Shown here one piece after another: positions 7,653 to 15,927 of a DNA stretch of 53,995 nt. Every line of letters begins with the position of its first letter. The stretch's first letter is position 1. A program made the translations under genes and the position numbers. Source of the stretch: Armatimonadetes bacterium UBA5352 (lineage in GTDB: Bacteria; Armatimonadota; Zipacnadia; Zipacnadales; UBA5352); assembly GCA_002411015.1 (NCBI GenBank), contig DHPY01000072.1, positions 1 to 53,995 of the forward strand, written 5' to 3'. The notes below the pieces were generated by a model. It did no database searches and was not told the origin of the DNA. It saw only the letters and a program-made list of their open reading frames with translations.

Positions 7653-9554
7653 CTACGCCGGCCGCCACTCCCCCACCTTCTCGATCACCCGGATCCGGTC
7701 GGCCATCCCGAAGCGCTCGTAGACATCCACCGTCCACTGATACGCCTCGGGGATCTCGCCCACCAAGGTGATCGGCCGCGGGAAGATCAGCGCGAGGTTC
7801 TGCGGCAGGTCGCCGATGCGCAGCGCGCCCAGGATCTCCGGCGTCTCCGGGTCCTCATGCGAGAGAGGTGGCGCCTCCAGGACAACCTCCGTGACCTCCG
7901 GATCGAGGATCGCCGCATAGATCGCGTGCACGCAGGTGCCGCCTACGCCGTAGACGGCCGTCTGGCCCACGGCCTCCTGCGCGCGGATGACCGCGAGCCC
8001 CGCCAGCAGGTCGAAGGTCTGCAGCCCCGGGATGGTGTAGCCGCAGTTGACCGCGCCGCGCCGGAGCGTCCACTGGAGGCCCTCGCCGACTGAGGTGCAG
8101 CCGGTGCCGCGCACCTCAACGGTGCCCGTGCATGCCGGCAGCGGCACCGGCGGCTTGTTCGCGCCTCCGCCGACATACGGCGAGCGCGCGTCGCGCATGG
8201 CCGTCACCAGCGCAGGCTGCGGGCGCTTCCCGAGCTTCTGCACGGTCAGGTGCGCACGGATCTCGAAGCCGTCGCCCGGGTCGAGATCGAAGCGATACGC
8301 GAGCAGGTCCGCATGCCCTCCCGCGTCGCGCGCAAAGCGCACCTTCGGCCGGACCGGATCAGGCACCTGACGGAAGCTGACTGCGCGCAGGCGCTTGATC
8401 GCGTCCGCCTGATGCGCCTGCCACTGGTCCTCGGAGCGCACCTCGATCGGCTTCGCGGGCGGGATGAGGATGGTCTCGATCACGCCCATCGTGTCGTTCT
8501 CAGGGAGCTTCCCGCCGAAGACCAGCAGGTTCTCGGCCGGCTCCACGAACTCGGTCACGTCGTCCTCGACCGGGGCAGTCTCGCCCTTGAGGTGCAGGTT
8601 GAACCACTCGAAGATCGCTTTGCGCAGCATCGGCGTGTAGCCGTGGAAGCTCAGGTCCTCGACAAGCTGGCACTTCTCCGCGACGCCGAGTGACTCGTAG
8701 ACACGCCGGATGCGGTGAACCTGGTCCTTGTAGGCGTAGGGACGCCAGAGGGCATCATCCGCGCCGGCGCTGACCAGCAGCGGCCTGGGGGCGATCAGCG
8801 CGCCGATGTTCGCGGTGTCCCAGCGATAGTAGTTGATGAGGTGCGCGCAGTCGCAGTGGCCGTCGATCGCGCGGTCGCAGATCAGTTCCTCCTGCGAGCC
8901 GGTCTGGCAGACAGGGGCGCAGCACTTGATGCGTCTGTCCGCGGCCGCGAGGTCCCAGGAGATGACGCCGCCGCCGGAGAGGCCGGTGACGCCGATACGC
9001 GTGGCGTCCACGTCCTCGCGCGTCTCGAGGTAGTCAAGCGCGCGCATGCCGTTCCAGACCTCGGCGCCGGAGGGGTTGTACCCGCGCGAGAACCAGTCCC
9101 AGCGGCCTTTGTGGAAGGTCCCGTGATGGAAGCCCTGGCACTCGCCGAGCTGGATCGGGTCGACCACGAGCGCGATGTAGCCATGCGAGCCGAACCAGCG
9201 CGGGTTCGCCTGGTAGCCCGCGCGGATCTTGCCCTCGGAGTGCCCGCAGAGGTAGAGGACCGCGGGCAGCGGCTCGGTGATCTCCCTCGGCCGGTAGATG
9301 TTGCCTGGCACATGCGCGCCGGGAGCGGCCTGGAAGTGCACCTTCTCGACGATGTAGTCCTCGCGCTCGAAGGTCCCGGTCACCTCCGCCTGCAGGGGGG
9401 TGCGCTCCGGCAGCGGCCAGAGCCCGATGCTCTCTAGCCAGCGGGTCCGGCGCTCGTCCTCCGACCACCGGAGCTGATCGGCCGATGGCGGGATGACCAT
9501 CGAGCCCGAGGAGATAGCGGTCGCCTCATCGCAGAGCCAGTCGAACAGGTTCAT
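7653..9554 (-). CDS. Acetylxylan-esterase-like double alpha/beta hydrolase (paralogue 1)
   Basis: A 633-residue cytosolic protein. Its first half is an alpha/beta hydrolase of the AXE1/dienelactone class: YLCGHSEGK oxyanion region near 101, GLSGGG nucleophile Ser193, Asp near 267 (SAGADD) and His304 (SFHGY). The second half repeats an alpha/beta-hydrolase-like pattern, but its elbow reads YGVGGT with Gly where Ser is expected. The start at 9554 has AAGGGAG upstream; the longer ORF start is rejected. It is related to the genes at 16798 and 20763. Probable role: carboxyl esterase on acetylated or aryl-substituted glycans; substrate unproven. Confidence 0.85.
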   Translation of the reverse strand: MNLFDWLCDEATAISSGSMVIPPSADQLRWSEDERRTRWLESIGLWPLPERTPLQAEVTGTFEREDYIVEKVHFQAAPGAHVPGNIYRPREITEPLPAVLYLCGHSEGKIRAGYQANPRWFGSHGYIALVVDPIQLGECQGFHHGTFHKGRWDWFSRGYNPSGAEVWNGMRALDYLETREDVDATRIGVTGLSGGGVISWDLAAADRRIKCCAPVCQTGSQEELICDRAIDGHCDCAHLINYYRWDTANIGALIAPRPLLVSAGADDALWRPYAYKDQVHRIRRVYESLGVAEKCQLVEDLSFHGYTPMLRKAIFEWFNLHLKGETAPVEDDVTEFVEPAENLLVFGGKLPENDTMGVIETILIPPAKPIEVRSEDQWQAHQADAIKRLRAVSFRQVPDPVRPKVRFARDAGGHADLLAYRFDLDPGDGFEIRAHLTVQKLGKRPQPALVTAMRDARSPYVGGGANKPPVPLPACTGTVEVRGTGCTSVGEGLQWTLRRGAVNCGYTIPGLQTFDLLAGLAVIRAQEAVGQTAVYGVGGTCVHAIYAAILDPEVTEVVLEAPPLSHEDPETPEILGALRIGDLPQNLALIFPRPITLVGEIPEAYQWTVDVYERFGMADRIRVIEKVGEWRPA

Positions 9555-9854
9555 CGTGAACGCTCCCTTGTGTGGACGATGTGTAGGACACCCGGAAACG
9601 GCCTCCGCCCTAACAGGACGCATTCCCGCGCACTTTCAGGAGGGGCTGCTTTCGCCGCCGCTTGCTGCGGGGAAAGTGACGCCCGAGCGCCGTCTGCGAG
9701 GGCGACAGCTTCCTTGCCAGCCCGCCGTTCCTCGTTAGGAGGCATGCTGGGCGGGCAAGGAAGCCCGCCCTCCTGGAACGGCAGCACGTGGCTCAGAACG
9801 CCGCAGGCCGGCACATGGCCGGCCTGTGGAGTAGCCTCTCGCCGTGCCGCGGAG
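9555..9854. other. Intergenic region with hairpins, no gene seen
   Basis: No ORF with coding character is present. Two strong inverted repeats are visible: GGGCGGGC with GCCCGCCC (9749-9770) and CAGGCCGGC with GCCGGCCTG (9804-9826). The second lies 28 bases after the stop of the lipoprotein gene and could act as its terminator. The stretch 9761-9782 is the reverse complement of a similar sequence at 22880-22900. Confidence 0.55.
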
Positions 9855-10799
9855 TTAGTTCCCCGGAGGGGACGGCGGCGCCTGCGCGGTGACGAAAGTT
9901 CGCATCGAGCTATACAGCCAACCGCGCTGAGCGAGCATCCCGTTGACCGGCTGGGCCTCGCCGGAGCGCCGCGCGCCGACGCGCCAGTAGAAGCGCTGGC
10001 CCGGACTGAAGCTGTCCGTGATCGTGCGGCTGATGGTGCCGCCGAAGTCCTGCCGCACGATCTCCTGGTAGCGCGGGTTGCGCATCCCGTCCGGGTCTGT
10101 CTCGGTGAAGACCTGCAGCACGTACTCGTTCGCGCCCAGCGTTGAGCTCCAGGAGAACGTGATCGACACGGTGGACTGGTTGACCGCGCCGTCGCTCGGG
10201 CTCTGCTGCACCGGCGGGAGGATGTAGGTCACGCCAGCGGTGGGATTGCTGCCCTGGCTGAGCGCGTTCCACGGATCAACGTCAATCGTGGGCACCTGCG
10301 AGGTCGCGATCGGCGCTCCGGAGCCAGCACGACGCATCGGCTCGACGAGCCGCTGCACGCGGTGGTAGTAGGTCACACCGGGCTGCAGCGCGGGGTCAAT
10401 GAACTCGACGTCGATGGAGCCGGTCTCCTCGTCGCCGCCGGGGCCGATCCAGGTGAACTCGCGGCTGAGCTCAATCGGGCCGCGCGCGGGAGCCGCGTCA
10501 TCCCAGATGCCGCCGGAGAGGCGCGACTCGAAGATGACGTCCACGAGGTTGGCGGCGATCAGCGAGAAGTAGCGCTGATCTGCACTGCGGTAGAATAGCC
10601 AGCCGAAGATCTGGTCCTCCAGCGGGATGGAGGGCTGCTCCAACTGCAGGCGGATGGTCGGCGCATCACCAGGCATCTGCTGATGCAGGTAGGCCCACTG
10701 CGTGATCTGCTGCTGCGGCTCGTCATCGGTACCGCCACAGCCACCGAGGATCATCGCAAGGGCGACTGCCACTGCCATGAGCGAAAGCGCGTTACGCAT
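9855..10799 (-). CDS. Lipoprotein with fibronectin type III-like domains
   Basis: A 314-residue lipoprotein. The signal segment (1-17) ends in the lipobox ILGGC, followed by GTDDE and a Gln-rich linker. Two beta-sandwich stretches follow. The second (about 190-300) has Fn3 features, with SWSSTLGANEYVLQVF and YWRVGARR near its end, typical of extracellular Fn3-like repeats. The C-terminus is Pro-rich. The start at 10799 is supported by AGGAGG and by the signal peptide; the upstream ORF start at 10844 is not. It probably faces the periplasm or cell surface. No enzymatic motif is seen. Confidence 0.8.
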   Translation of the reverse strand: MRNALSLMAVAVALAMILGGCGGTDDEPQQQITQWAYLHQQMPGDAPTIRLQLEQPSIPLEDQIFGWLFYRSADQRYFSLIAANLVDVIFESRLSGGIWDDAAPARGPIELSREFTWIGPGGDEETGSIDVEFIDPALQPGVTYYHRVQRLVEPMRRAGSGAPIATSQVPTIDVDPWNALSQGSNPTAGVTYILPPVQQSPSDGAVNQSTVSITFSWSSTLGANEYVLQVFTETDPDGMRNPRYQEIVRQDFGGTISRTITDSFSPGQRFYWRVGARRSGEAQPVNGMLAQRGWLYSSMRTFVTAQAPPSPPGN

Positions 10800-10945
10800 A
10801 TCTTCCTCCTGAGAAGTAAAGTGCCCCCTCAACGAACCGGACATGCCCCCCCGCGGGCAGGCGGCCGATCATCTTAGACGCAGATCCCGGCGGATTTGCT
10901 CCATCCCCCCACAAGAGCTTTCTGTGACGAGCAGACCCGCTCCTG

Positions 10946-11974
10946 CTAGAGTTCCGCAGCGTCTATCTCAGCCTCGGCCGGGTCGAACACCCCGCACTCC
11001 TTGAAGGCTTCGTAGCCCCAGTGCTGCCAGAGCGGGTCCACGCCGATCGAAGCGTTGTCGCCGTAGTCCTTCGCGATGAAGCCGCCGTTGCGGCCGAGCT
11101 TCTCGACCATGAGGCAAGCGTAGTCGCGGATGACGCTCTCGTCACCGGTCGGCAGGACCTTCTGGATATCCACCGGGCACCAGAAGGTCGTGCGGTCGGA
11201 GTACTCCGCGAGCAGGTCAAGGCCATGTACGCTCTGCTGGTCGAACTGGAAGACATCCATTCCGAGCTCCACCAGCGGTTGGATGATGTCGGTCATACGG
11301 CCACAGGAATGCATCCAGACGGTCATGCCATGCCCGTGGGCGCGCTCGATCAGCCGCTCGAAGGTCCACTTGAACATGCGGTCCCACATCGGCGGGCTGA
11401 CCAGCAGGCGATCCTGCGTCCCCCAATCCTCCGCGAAAGTCACGCCATCGAAGCCGAGGTCGGCGTAGATGTCCACCTGGCCGATGACGATGTCGCTGAC
11501 CATCCTGTTGATGTCATTGACAAGTTCCGGGTCGCCCGCGCACCACTCAAGATAGGTTGGGAAGGTTGGGAGGTAGCGCGCGCGGTTGAAGCAGCAGCCG
11601 GTGATGCCGCCGAGGAGATAGCGGTCGGCCTGCGTCTCACGCACCTGCGCGAGGTGCTCGTAACGTGCAGGATTGTCGAGGTCTGGCGGGGTATAGTTGT
11701 CCAGGTCTTCACGCGACTTGATCGCCGCGTTGACGACCTCTCCGCCCTTCGTCCACTCGATGAGCCGCCGCCAGGTGCAGCCCCACTCGTCGTCCCACAG
11801 CTCCCCGCCATGGCCATCCTCGCGGCGGTTCTCGTCGAAGTCGGGATTGGCCCGCGGGCTGCCGCCGGAGGTATCGCGCAGGCGCGCCTTGCCGTCGTAG
11901 TCGCTGTAGGTGAAGCCGATGCGCGGTGGGTTGTCATGCTCCAGCACGCGGCGGATGATCTCGCGCGATGTCAT
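10946..11974 (-). CDS. UroD-family (MtaA-like) methyltransferase
   Basis: A 342-residue member of the uroporphyrinogen-decarboxylase superfamily TIM barrel. The C-terminal half contains MHSCGR with His222-x-Cys224 and a further Cys266. This is the spacing type used for zinc in methylcobamide:thiol methyltransferases (MtaA/MtbA), and true HemE lacks it. So it is more likely a methyl-group transferase or demethylase than a porphyrin decarboxylase. No corrinoid protein or partner lies nearby. GGGGAG precedes ATG 11974. The gene diverges from the MFS gene across a symmetric dyad (12022-12107). Similar orphan UroD-like genes are common in Armatimonadota and Lentisphaerae. Confidence 0.82.
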   Translation of the reverse strand: MTSREIIRRVLEHDNPPRIGFTYSDYDGKARLRDTSGGSPRANPDFDENRREDGHGGELWDDEWGCTWRRLIEWTKGGEVVNAAIKSREDLDNYTPPDLDNPARYEHLAQVRETQADRYLLGGITGCCFNRARYLPTFPTYLEWCAGDPELVNDINRMVSDIVIGQVDIYADLGFDGVTFAEDWGTQDRLLVSPPMWDRMFKWTFERLIERAHGHGMTVWMHSCGRMTDIIQPLVELGMDVFQFDQQSVHGLDLLAEYSDRTTFWCPVDIQKVLPTGDESVIRDYACLMVEKLGRNGGFIAKDYGDNASIGVDPLWQHWGYEAFKECGVFDPAEAEIDAAEL

Positions 11975-12021
11975 GCCTCTGCTCTCCCCTGCCTCTGACG
12001 GTGATCGGTGTTCGTCCGCAG

Positions 12022-12107
12022 CGAAGTTCCGCTGAGGTGCTGCGCGGACCTGCATCCGGTGGCAGGGATCGCCATGCAGGTCCGGGGCGGCGATGCGGCG
12101 AACTTCG
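12022..12107. promoter_or_regulatory. Symmetric double dyad between divergent genes
   Basis: Outer half-sites CGAAGTTC (12022-12029) and GAACTTCG (12100-12107), and inner half-sites CGGACCTGCAT (12045-12055) and ATGCAGGTCCG (12074-12084), are each perfect inverted repeats. The two 15-base stretches between outer and inner sites match in length on both sides but not in sequence. The centre is 18 bases. It sits between the UroD-like gene and the MFS operon, so it could be an operator or a hairpin in the MFS leader. Confidence 0.6.
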
Positions 12108-12140
12108 TTGGAGCAGCGCTATCCTCTCAAGGCGGTCCCC

Positions 12141-13409
12141 ATGAGCGATCAGCACGATCTGCAGTGCGAGCAGGTTCCCGAGTCGATGCGGCTGGCCGCG
12201 ACGGCCATCGCGCTGCTGCTGTCCACCGCAGCCGCCTACGCATTCGTGTCGCTGCCTGTCTTCGCGCACGCGCTGCAGGGCTACTTCGGCATCGGCGAGG
12301 GGCGCCTCGGGTTCCTGCTCAGCAGCGGCGCGATCGGCTCCCTGTTCTCGCTGCTGCTGGTTGGTCCGGCGACCGACCGCCTCGGGCCGCGCAGGATGCT
12401 CCGCCTGTGCCTTGCGGGCACGGGCCTCGCGTTCATCGTGGCGGGCGCCGTGCGCAACCTGATCGGCTTTCAGGCCGGGCTCGCGCTCGCCGGCTTCTTT
12501 GGGGCGGCGCAGGCGGTCTCGCTCCCGACCTTCCTCATCTGCCTCTACCCCACCTACCGCCGCAGGATGCTCACGATCGGCCTCATCTCTCTCGCGGTAC
12601 CGGGGATCATCTTCCCGATCGTGGCGGAGCGCCTGCTCATGGCGGCACATGCAGGCGTGCTGTCGCTTGCCACCGCCCTTCACGTTCCGTTCCTGATCGG
12701 CGGCGCGATCCTCGTCGTCGGACAGTTCGCGCTGTCTCTCGCGCGCAGGGCCGGTGAGGAGGCGGAGGCGAACGGTGAGCGCCCGCGCTTCACGCTGCGG
12801 AGCGTGCTCAGCGTCCCGGCGCTTCTGATCATTTTCATGGCGACGCTGCACGCCGGCTCGGACAACGCGATCTACGGCTGGCTGCCGAAGTTTCTGGAGA
12901 GCACGTGGAAGACGCTGCCGATCGGCACCGGGCTGATGCTCGGGCTGTACTCGGCAGGCTACGCGATCTCGCGGCTCGGGCTCGCCTCATTGCCGGAGGG
13001 CTGGGGGCAGCGGCTCTTCCTCGTGCTTCCCGGGCCGATCGGGGGCCTGCTGCTGATCACCGCGATCTGGCTCGGAGGGCCGCTTGAGGTCGCGCTGGCC
13101 TATCCGCTGGCGGCGCTGTTCATCTCGCTGGAGTATCCAACGCTGCTGGCGGAGATACGCGAGACCAGCCCCGCGCGCTTCTCCGCGATCTACGGCGCGT
13201 CGATCTGGACGACCTCGCTGATGACCATCCTCAACGTGAACCTGATCGGGCAGATCGGGGAGCGCACCGGCGACCTGCGCGTCGGGCTGACGATGGCCGC
13301 GCTCGGCTTCATCGCATTCGGCGCGATCGCGTTCTTCACGGGCCTCGGCCGCGCGGCAGGTGTGCGTGAGCCCTCGGCGGAACTCCCCCCGGGCCTCGGC
13401 GGCGACTGA
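12141..13409 (+). CDS. MFS transporter
   Basis: A 422-residue major facilitator with about 12 hydrophobic segments. It shows the cytoplasmic loop 2-3 motif GPATDRLGPRRM (motif A, near residues 74-85). A charged central loop (RRAGEEAEANGERPR) separates the two six-helix halves. ATG 12141 has a weak site (AAGGCGG). The in-frame ATG at 12186 would begin just before helix 1 and is an alternative. It is followed by the dipeptidase (58 bases) and the flavoprotein (24 bases), so they are probably one operon importing and processing a small molecule. Substrate specificity cannot be read from sequence. Confidence 0.88.
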   Translation: MSDQHDLQCEQVPESMRLAATAIALLLSTAAAYAFVSLPVFAHALQGYFGIGEGRLGFLLSSGAIGSLFSLLLVGPATDRLGPRRMLRLCLAGTGLAFIVAGAVRNLIGFQAGLALAGFFGAAQAVSLPTFLICLYPTYRRRMLTIGLISLAVPGIIFPIVAERLLMAAHAGVLSLATALHVPFLIGGAILVVGQFALSLARRAGEEAEANGERPRFTLRSVLSVPALLIIFMATLHAGSDNAIYGWLPKFLESTWKTLPIGTGLMLGLYSAGYAISRLGLASLPEGWGQRLFLVLPGPIGGLLLITAIWLGGPLEVALAYPLAALFISLEYPTLLAEIRETSPARFSAIYGASIWTTSLMTILNVNLIGQIGERTGDLRVGLTMAALGFIAFGAIAFFTGLGRAAGVREPSAELPPGLGGD

Positions 13410-13467
13410 CGCCGGCGCCTCAGATCGCCGTACTCCTCACATCTCGGACCGGCCGAAAGGAAGCGCC

Positions 13468-14466
13468 ATGTCCATCTCCGACCGCGCGCGCGAGCTGCAC
13501 GAGCGCGCCATCATCATTGACGCGCACAACGATACGCTTGCCGAGCGGCTGCATCAGGGCCTCGATCTGGACATCACGCAGCGCGATGAGCGCTTTCACT
13601 TCGACGTGCCACGGGCGCTTGAGGGCGGGCTGACCTGCGCGTTCTTCATGGTCGGCTCATCGGACTTCGGTATCTCGATGTCGCTCGTGGATGGCACCTG
13701 GCGGCTGGCGGAGGAGCATGCGGAACAGGTGCTGGTCGCCACCACCGCGGCGGATATCGAGCGCGCGAAGGCGGAGGGCAAGCTCGCGCTCGTGGGGCAG
13801 CTTGAGAGCTGCACCTGCCTGAACGGGAGCCTCGCCACGCTGCGCAACCTCTACCGCCTCGGCGTGAGGGTGGCAAACCTCACCCACGGGGAGGGCGGCG
13901 ACGGGACCACGCAGGTGCTCCCGAGCATCTTCGACTACACGACGCCGGAGGCCCGCGACGAGGCGCGGTCGCTGCCGGGCCTGAGCGACTTTGGGCGCGA
14001 GGTCATCGCGGAGTGCAACCGCCTCGGGATGATCGTGGACCTCGCTCACGCCTCGGACGCGGCGTTCTACGAGGCGGTCGAGCTTGCGGAGCTGCCACCG
14101 GTCTTCTCGCATGGCACGACATTCGCCCTGACGCCGCACTGGCGGGGGCTGACGGACGATCAGATCCGGCTGCTCGCGGAGCGCGGCGGTGTGATGGGCA
14201 TGGCATTCCACCCGCGCTTCATCGACCGCGAGGCGCCGACGATGGAGCGGATGATTGACCACATCGAGCATGTGATTGAGCTTGTCGGCGATGATCACAT
14301 GGGCATCGGCGCGGACTACGACGGGATGGGCTCGAACGTGCCGATCCCGCCGGTCGTGGAACGCATCCCGGAGTTCACCGAGGCTCTCGTGCAGCGCGGG
14401 TTGAGTGACGAGAGCGTGCTGAAGGTCCTCGGCGGGAACTTCCTGCGCATCCTGGCGCTGGTCTGA
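13468..14466 (+). CDS. Membrane dipeptidase (peptidase family M19)
   Basis: A 332-residue zinc dipeptidase of the renal-dipeptidase family. Metal ligands are visible: His20 and Asp22 (DAHND), bridging Glu113 (GQLES), His194 (DLAHAS) and His215 (FSHGT), with Asp283 in GADYDG near the C-terminus. Family members hydrolyse dipeptides, including those with a D-residue at the C-terminal position. There is no signal peptide in the chosen form (ATG 13468, GAAAGGAAG upstream), so it acts in the cytosol. It sits between an MFS transporter and an FAD oxidoreductase, which suggests use of imported dipeptides or related amides. Confidence 0.92.
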   Translation: MSISDRARELHERAIIIDAHNDTLAERLHQGLDLDITQRDERFHFDVPRALEGGLTCAFFMVGSSDFGISMSLVDGTWRLAEEHAEQVLVATTAADIERAKAEGKLALVGQLESCTCLNGSLATLRNLYRLGVRVANLTHGEGGDGTTQVLPSIFDYTTPEARDEARSLPGLSDFGREVIAECNRLGMIVDLAHASDAAFYEAVELAELPPVFSHGTTFALTPHWRGLTDDQIRLLAERGGVMGMAFHPRFIDREAPTMERMIDHIEHVIELVGDDHMGIGADYDGMGSNVPIPPVVERIPEFTEALVQRGLSDESVLKVLGGNFLRILALV

Positions 14467-14490
14467 GACTGAAGCAGAGGAGCGGTCGCC

Positions 14491-15918
14491 ATGCCGCCGG
14501 TATCGCACATCACCTGTGACATCGTGGTGGTCGGGACGGGTGCGGCCGGATTGATGGCCGGATTGGCCGCCGCCAGCAGCGGTGCGCGCGTCTACGTCAT
14601 CTCCAAGATGCCCTACCAGGCGCCGAGCCCCACCACGCGCGCATACGGCGACATCACCTGGTCGGAGGCGGGGACCGCTGACGAGCTGTTCCGGCAGGTG
14701 GTGGAGACCGGCGGATTCCTGGGCGATCAGCGCCGGGTGCGGCAGTTCGTCGATGCAGTACCGGCGATGCTCAACAGGCTGCGGATCGTCGGCTGCGAGT
14801 TCGATGAGCCGAAGCCCGCGGGCGAGGGGATGCCGGGCACGATCCGCTGGAGCTACCGCGGGGTGGACAGCGGCCAGGAGCTGCTGCAGCGGCTCTCAGA
14901 CGCCTCTCTCGCGGTGCCGATGTGGCTCTTCGCCGCGACGGAGGTGCTCGTGCATGAGGGCGCGGTCTGCGGGCTCGCCGCGATCGGCCTGAAGGCCCGG
15001 GAGCCGGTCATCTTCCACTGCCCGTGCGTGATCCTCGCGACCGGTGGAGGCGCGGCCGCGTTCGATCGCACTGACAACCCCGCGGGCGCGACCGGCGACG
15101 GCATCGTGATGGCCTATGAGGCGGGCGCGGAGCTGGTGGACCTCGAACTGATCTCGTTCGGGTATCCGAAGGAGCGCGTGCGGGACGTGCTGGAGCGCGG
15201 CGAGGAGCTGCGCGAGGAACTGCTGGCGCTCGGGTACGCGCACTACTTCCTCGGCGGCGTGCGCGTCAACTCAGACTGCGAAAGCTCGGTGCGCGGCCTC
15301 TACGCGTGCGGGGAGGCGACCGGAGGCCTGTTCGGCGCAGGGCGGCTTGGCGGTGCGGCGCTCGCCGACTGCTTCATCTTCGGCGAGCGGGCCGGCCATG
15401 CTGCCGCGTTCGCTGCGCAGACGAGCCATCCCGTGATCCCGGACGACCTGCCGCGCGCTGCGGAGGACCGCATCGAAACCGTCCTGCGCGGCGACCGCAA
15501 GCCGGGGCCGGCGCACGAGCGCATCCGGCAGATCGCATGGCGGGGACTGGGGCCGGTGACGACACGGGAGAGCATCGAGCGGGCGCTTGCGGAGCTTGGC
15601 GGGATCGAGGAGGAGCTGGCGTTCACCGGCGGCGCGGGGCGCGATGAGATGCGGCTGGCGGTCGAGGCGCGGCAGATGCACACGCTGGTGCGGCTGATTG
15701 CGGTGGCTTCGCTGCAGCGCGAGGAGACACGCGGCTGCTACTGGCGCGCCGATCACCCCGAGCCGGGGACGCAGTCACAGCTCCGCAACATCATCCTCCG
15801 CAGGGCGCGGGGAGGCTGCGAAGTGACATCGCAGCCTCCCGTGATGACGGAACTGACCGAGCCCACCGCTCCTCGGATCGGGGCGGGCTGCTTTGGCTAC
15901 ACCAACCGCAGCGGGTAG
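14491..15918 (+). CDS. FAD-binding fumarate-reductase-type flavoprotein
   Basis: A 475-residue flavoprotein of the FAD_binding_2 family (SdhA/FrdA/L-aspartate oxidase type). It has the Rossmann GTGAAG motif at 15-20, an FAD-contact segment GRLGGAALADCFIFGERAG near 290-307, and a C-terminal helical domain with REETRGCYWRADHPEPG, equivalent to the active-site Arg region of SdhA. No covalent-FAD His or NadB-specific signature is obvious, so its substrate, possibly an alpha-amino or alpha-hydroxy acid, is unknown. It is third in the MFS-dipeptidase-flavoprotein set. Its stop codon lies within a hairpin shared with the convergent M48 gene. Confidence 0.85.
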   Translation: MPPVSHITCDIVVVGTGAAGLMAGLAAASSGARVYVISKMPYQAPSPTTRAYGDITWSEAGTADELFRQVVETGGFLGDQRRVRQFVDAVPAMLNRLRIVGCEFDEPKPAGEGMPGTIRWSYRGVDSGQELLQRLSDASLAVPMWLFAATEVLVHEGAVCGLAAIGLKAREPVIFHCPCVILATGGGAAAFDRTDNPAGATGDGIVMAYEAGAELVDLELISFGYPKERVRDVLERGEELREELLALGYAHYFLGGVRVNSDCESSVRGLYACGEATGGLFGAGRLGGAALADCFIFGERAGHAAAFAAQTSHPVIPDDLPRAAEDRIETVLRGDRKPGPAHERIRQIAWRGLGPVTTRESIERALAELGGIEEELAFTGGAGRDEMRLAVEARQMHTLVRLIAVASLQREETRGCYWRADHPEPGTQSQLRNIILRRARGGCEVTSQPPVMTELTEPTAPRIGAGCFGYTNRSG

Positions 15919-15927
15919 GCTACCCGC
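15911..15927. terminator. Hairpin spanning two convergent stop codons
   Basis: GCGGGTA (15911-15917) and TACCCGC (15921-15927) pair perfectly around a 3-base loop. The plus-strand TAG (15916-15918) and the minus-strand TAG (15920-15922) both fall inside it. There is no T tract, so it is weak as an intrinsic terminator, but it is symmetric for both genes. Confidence 0.4.

Noticed and set aside
9551..9814. 87-codon minus-strand frame in the gap after the first double hydrolase
   Set aside because: No ribosome site or recognisable family, and it covers hairpin repeats; treated as intergenic.
10946..11974. Assignment as HemE (uroporphyrinogen decarboxylase)
   Set aside because: The His-x-Cys zinc-type motif and the lack of haem-pathway neighbours favour the methyltransferase branch.
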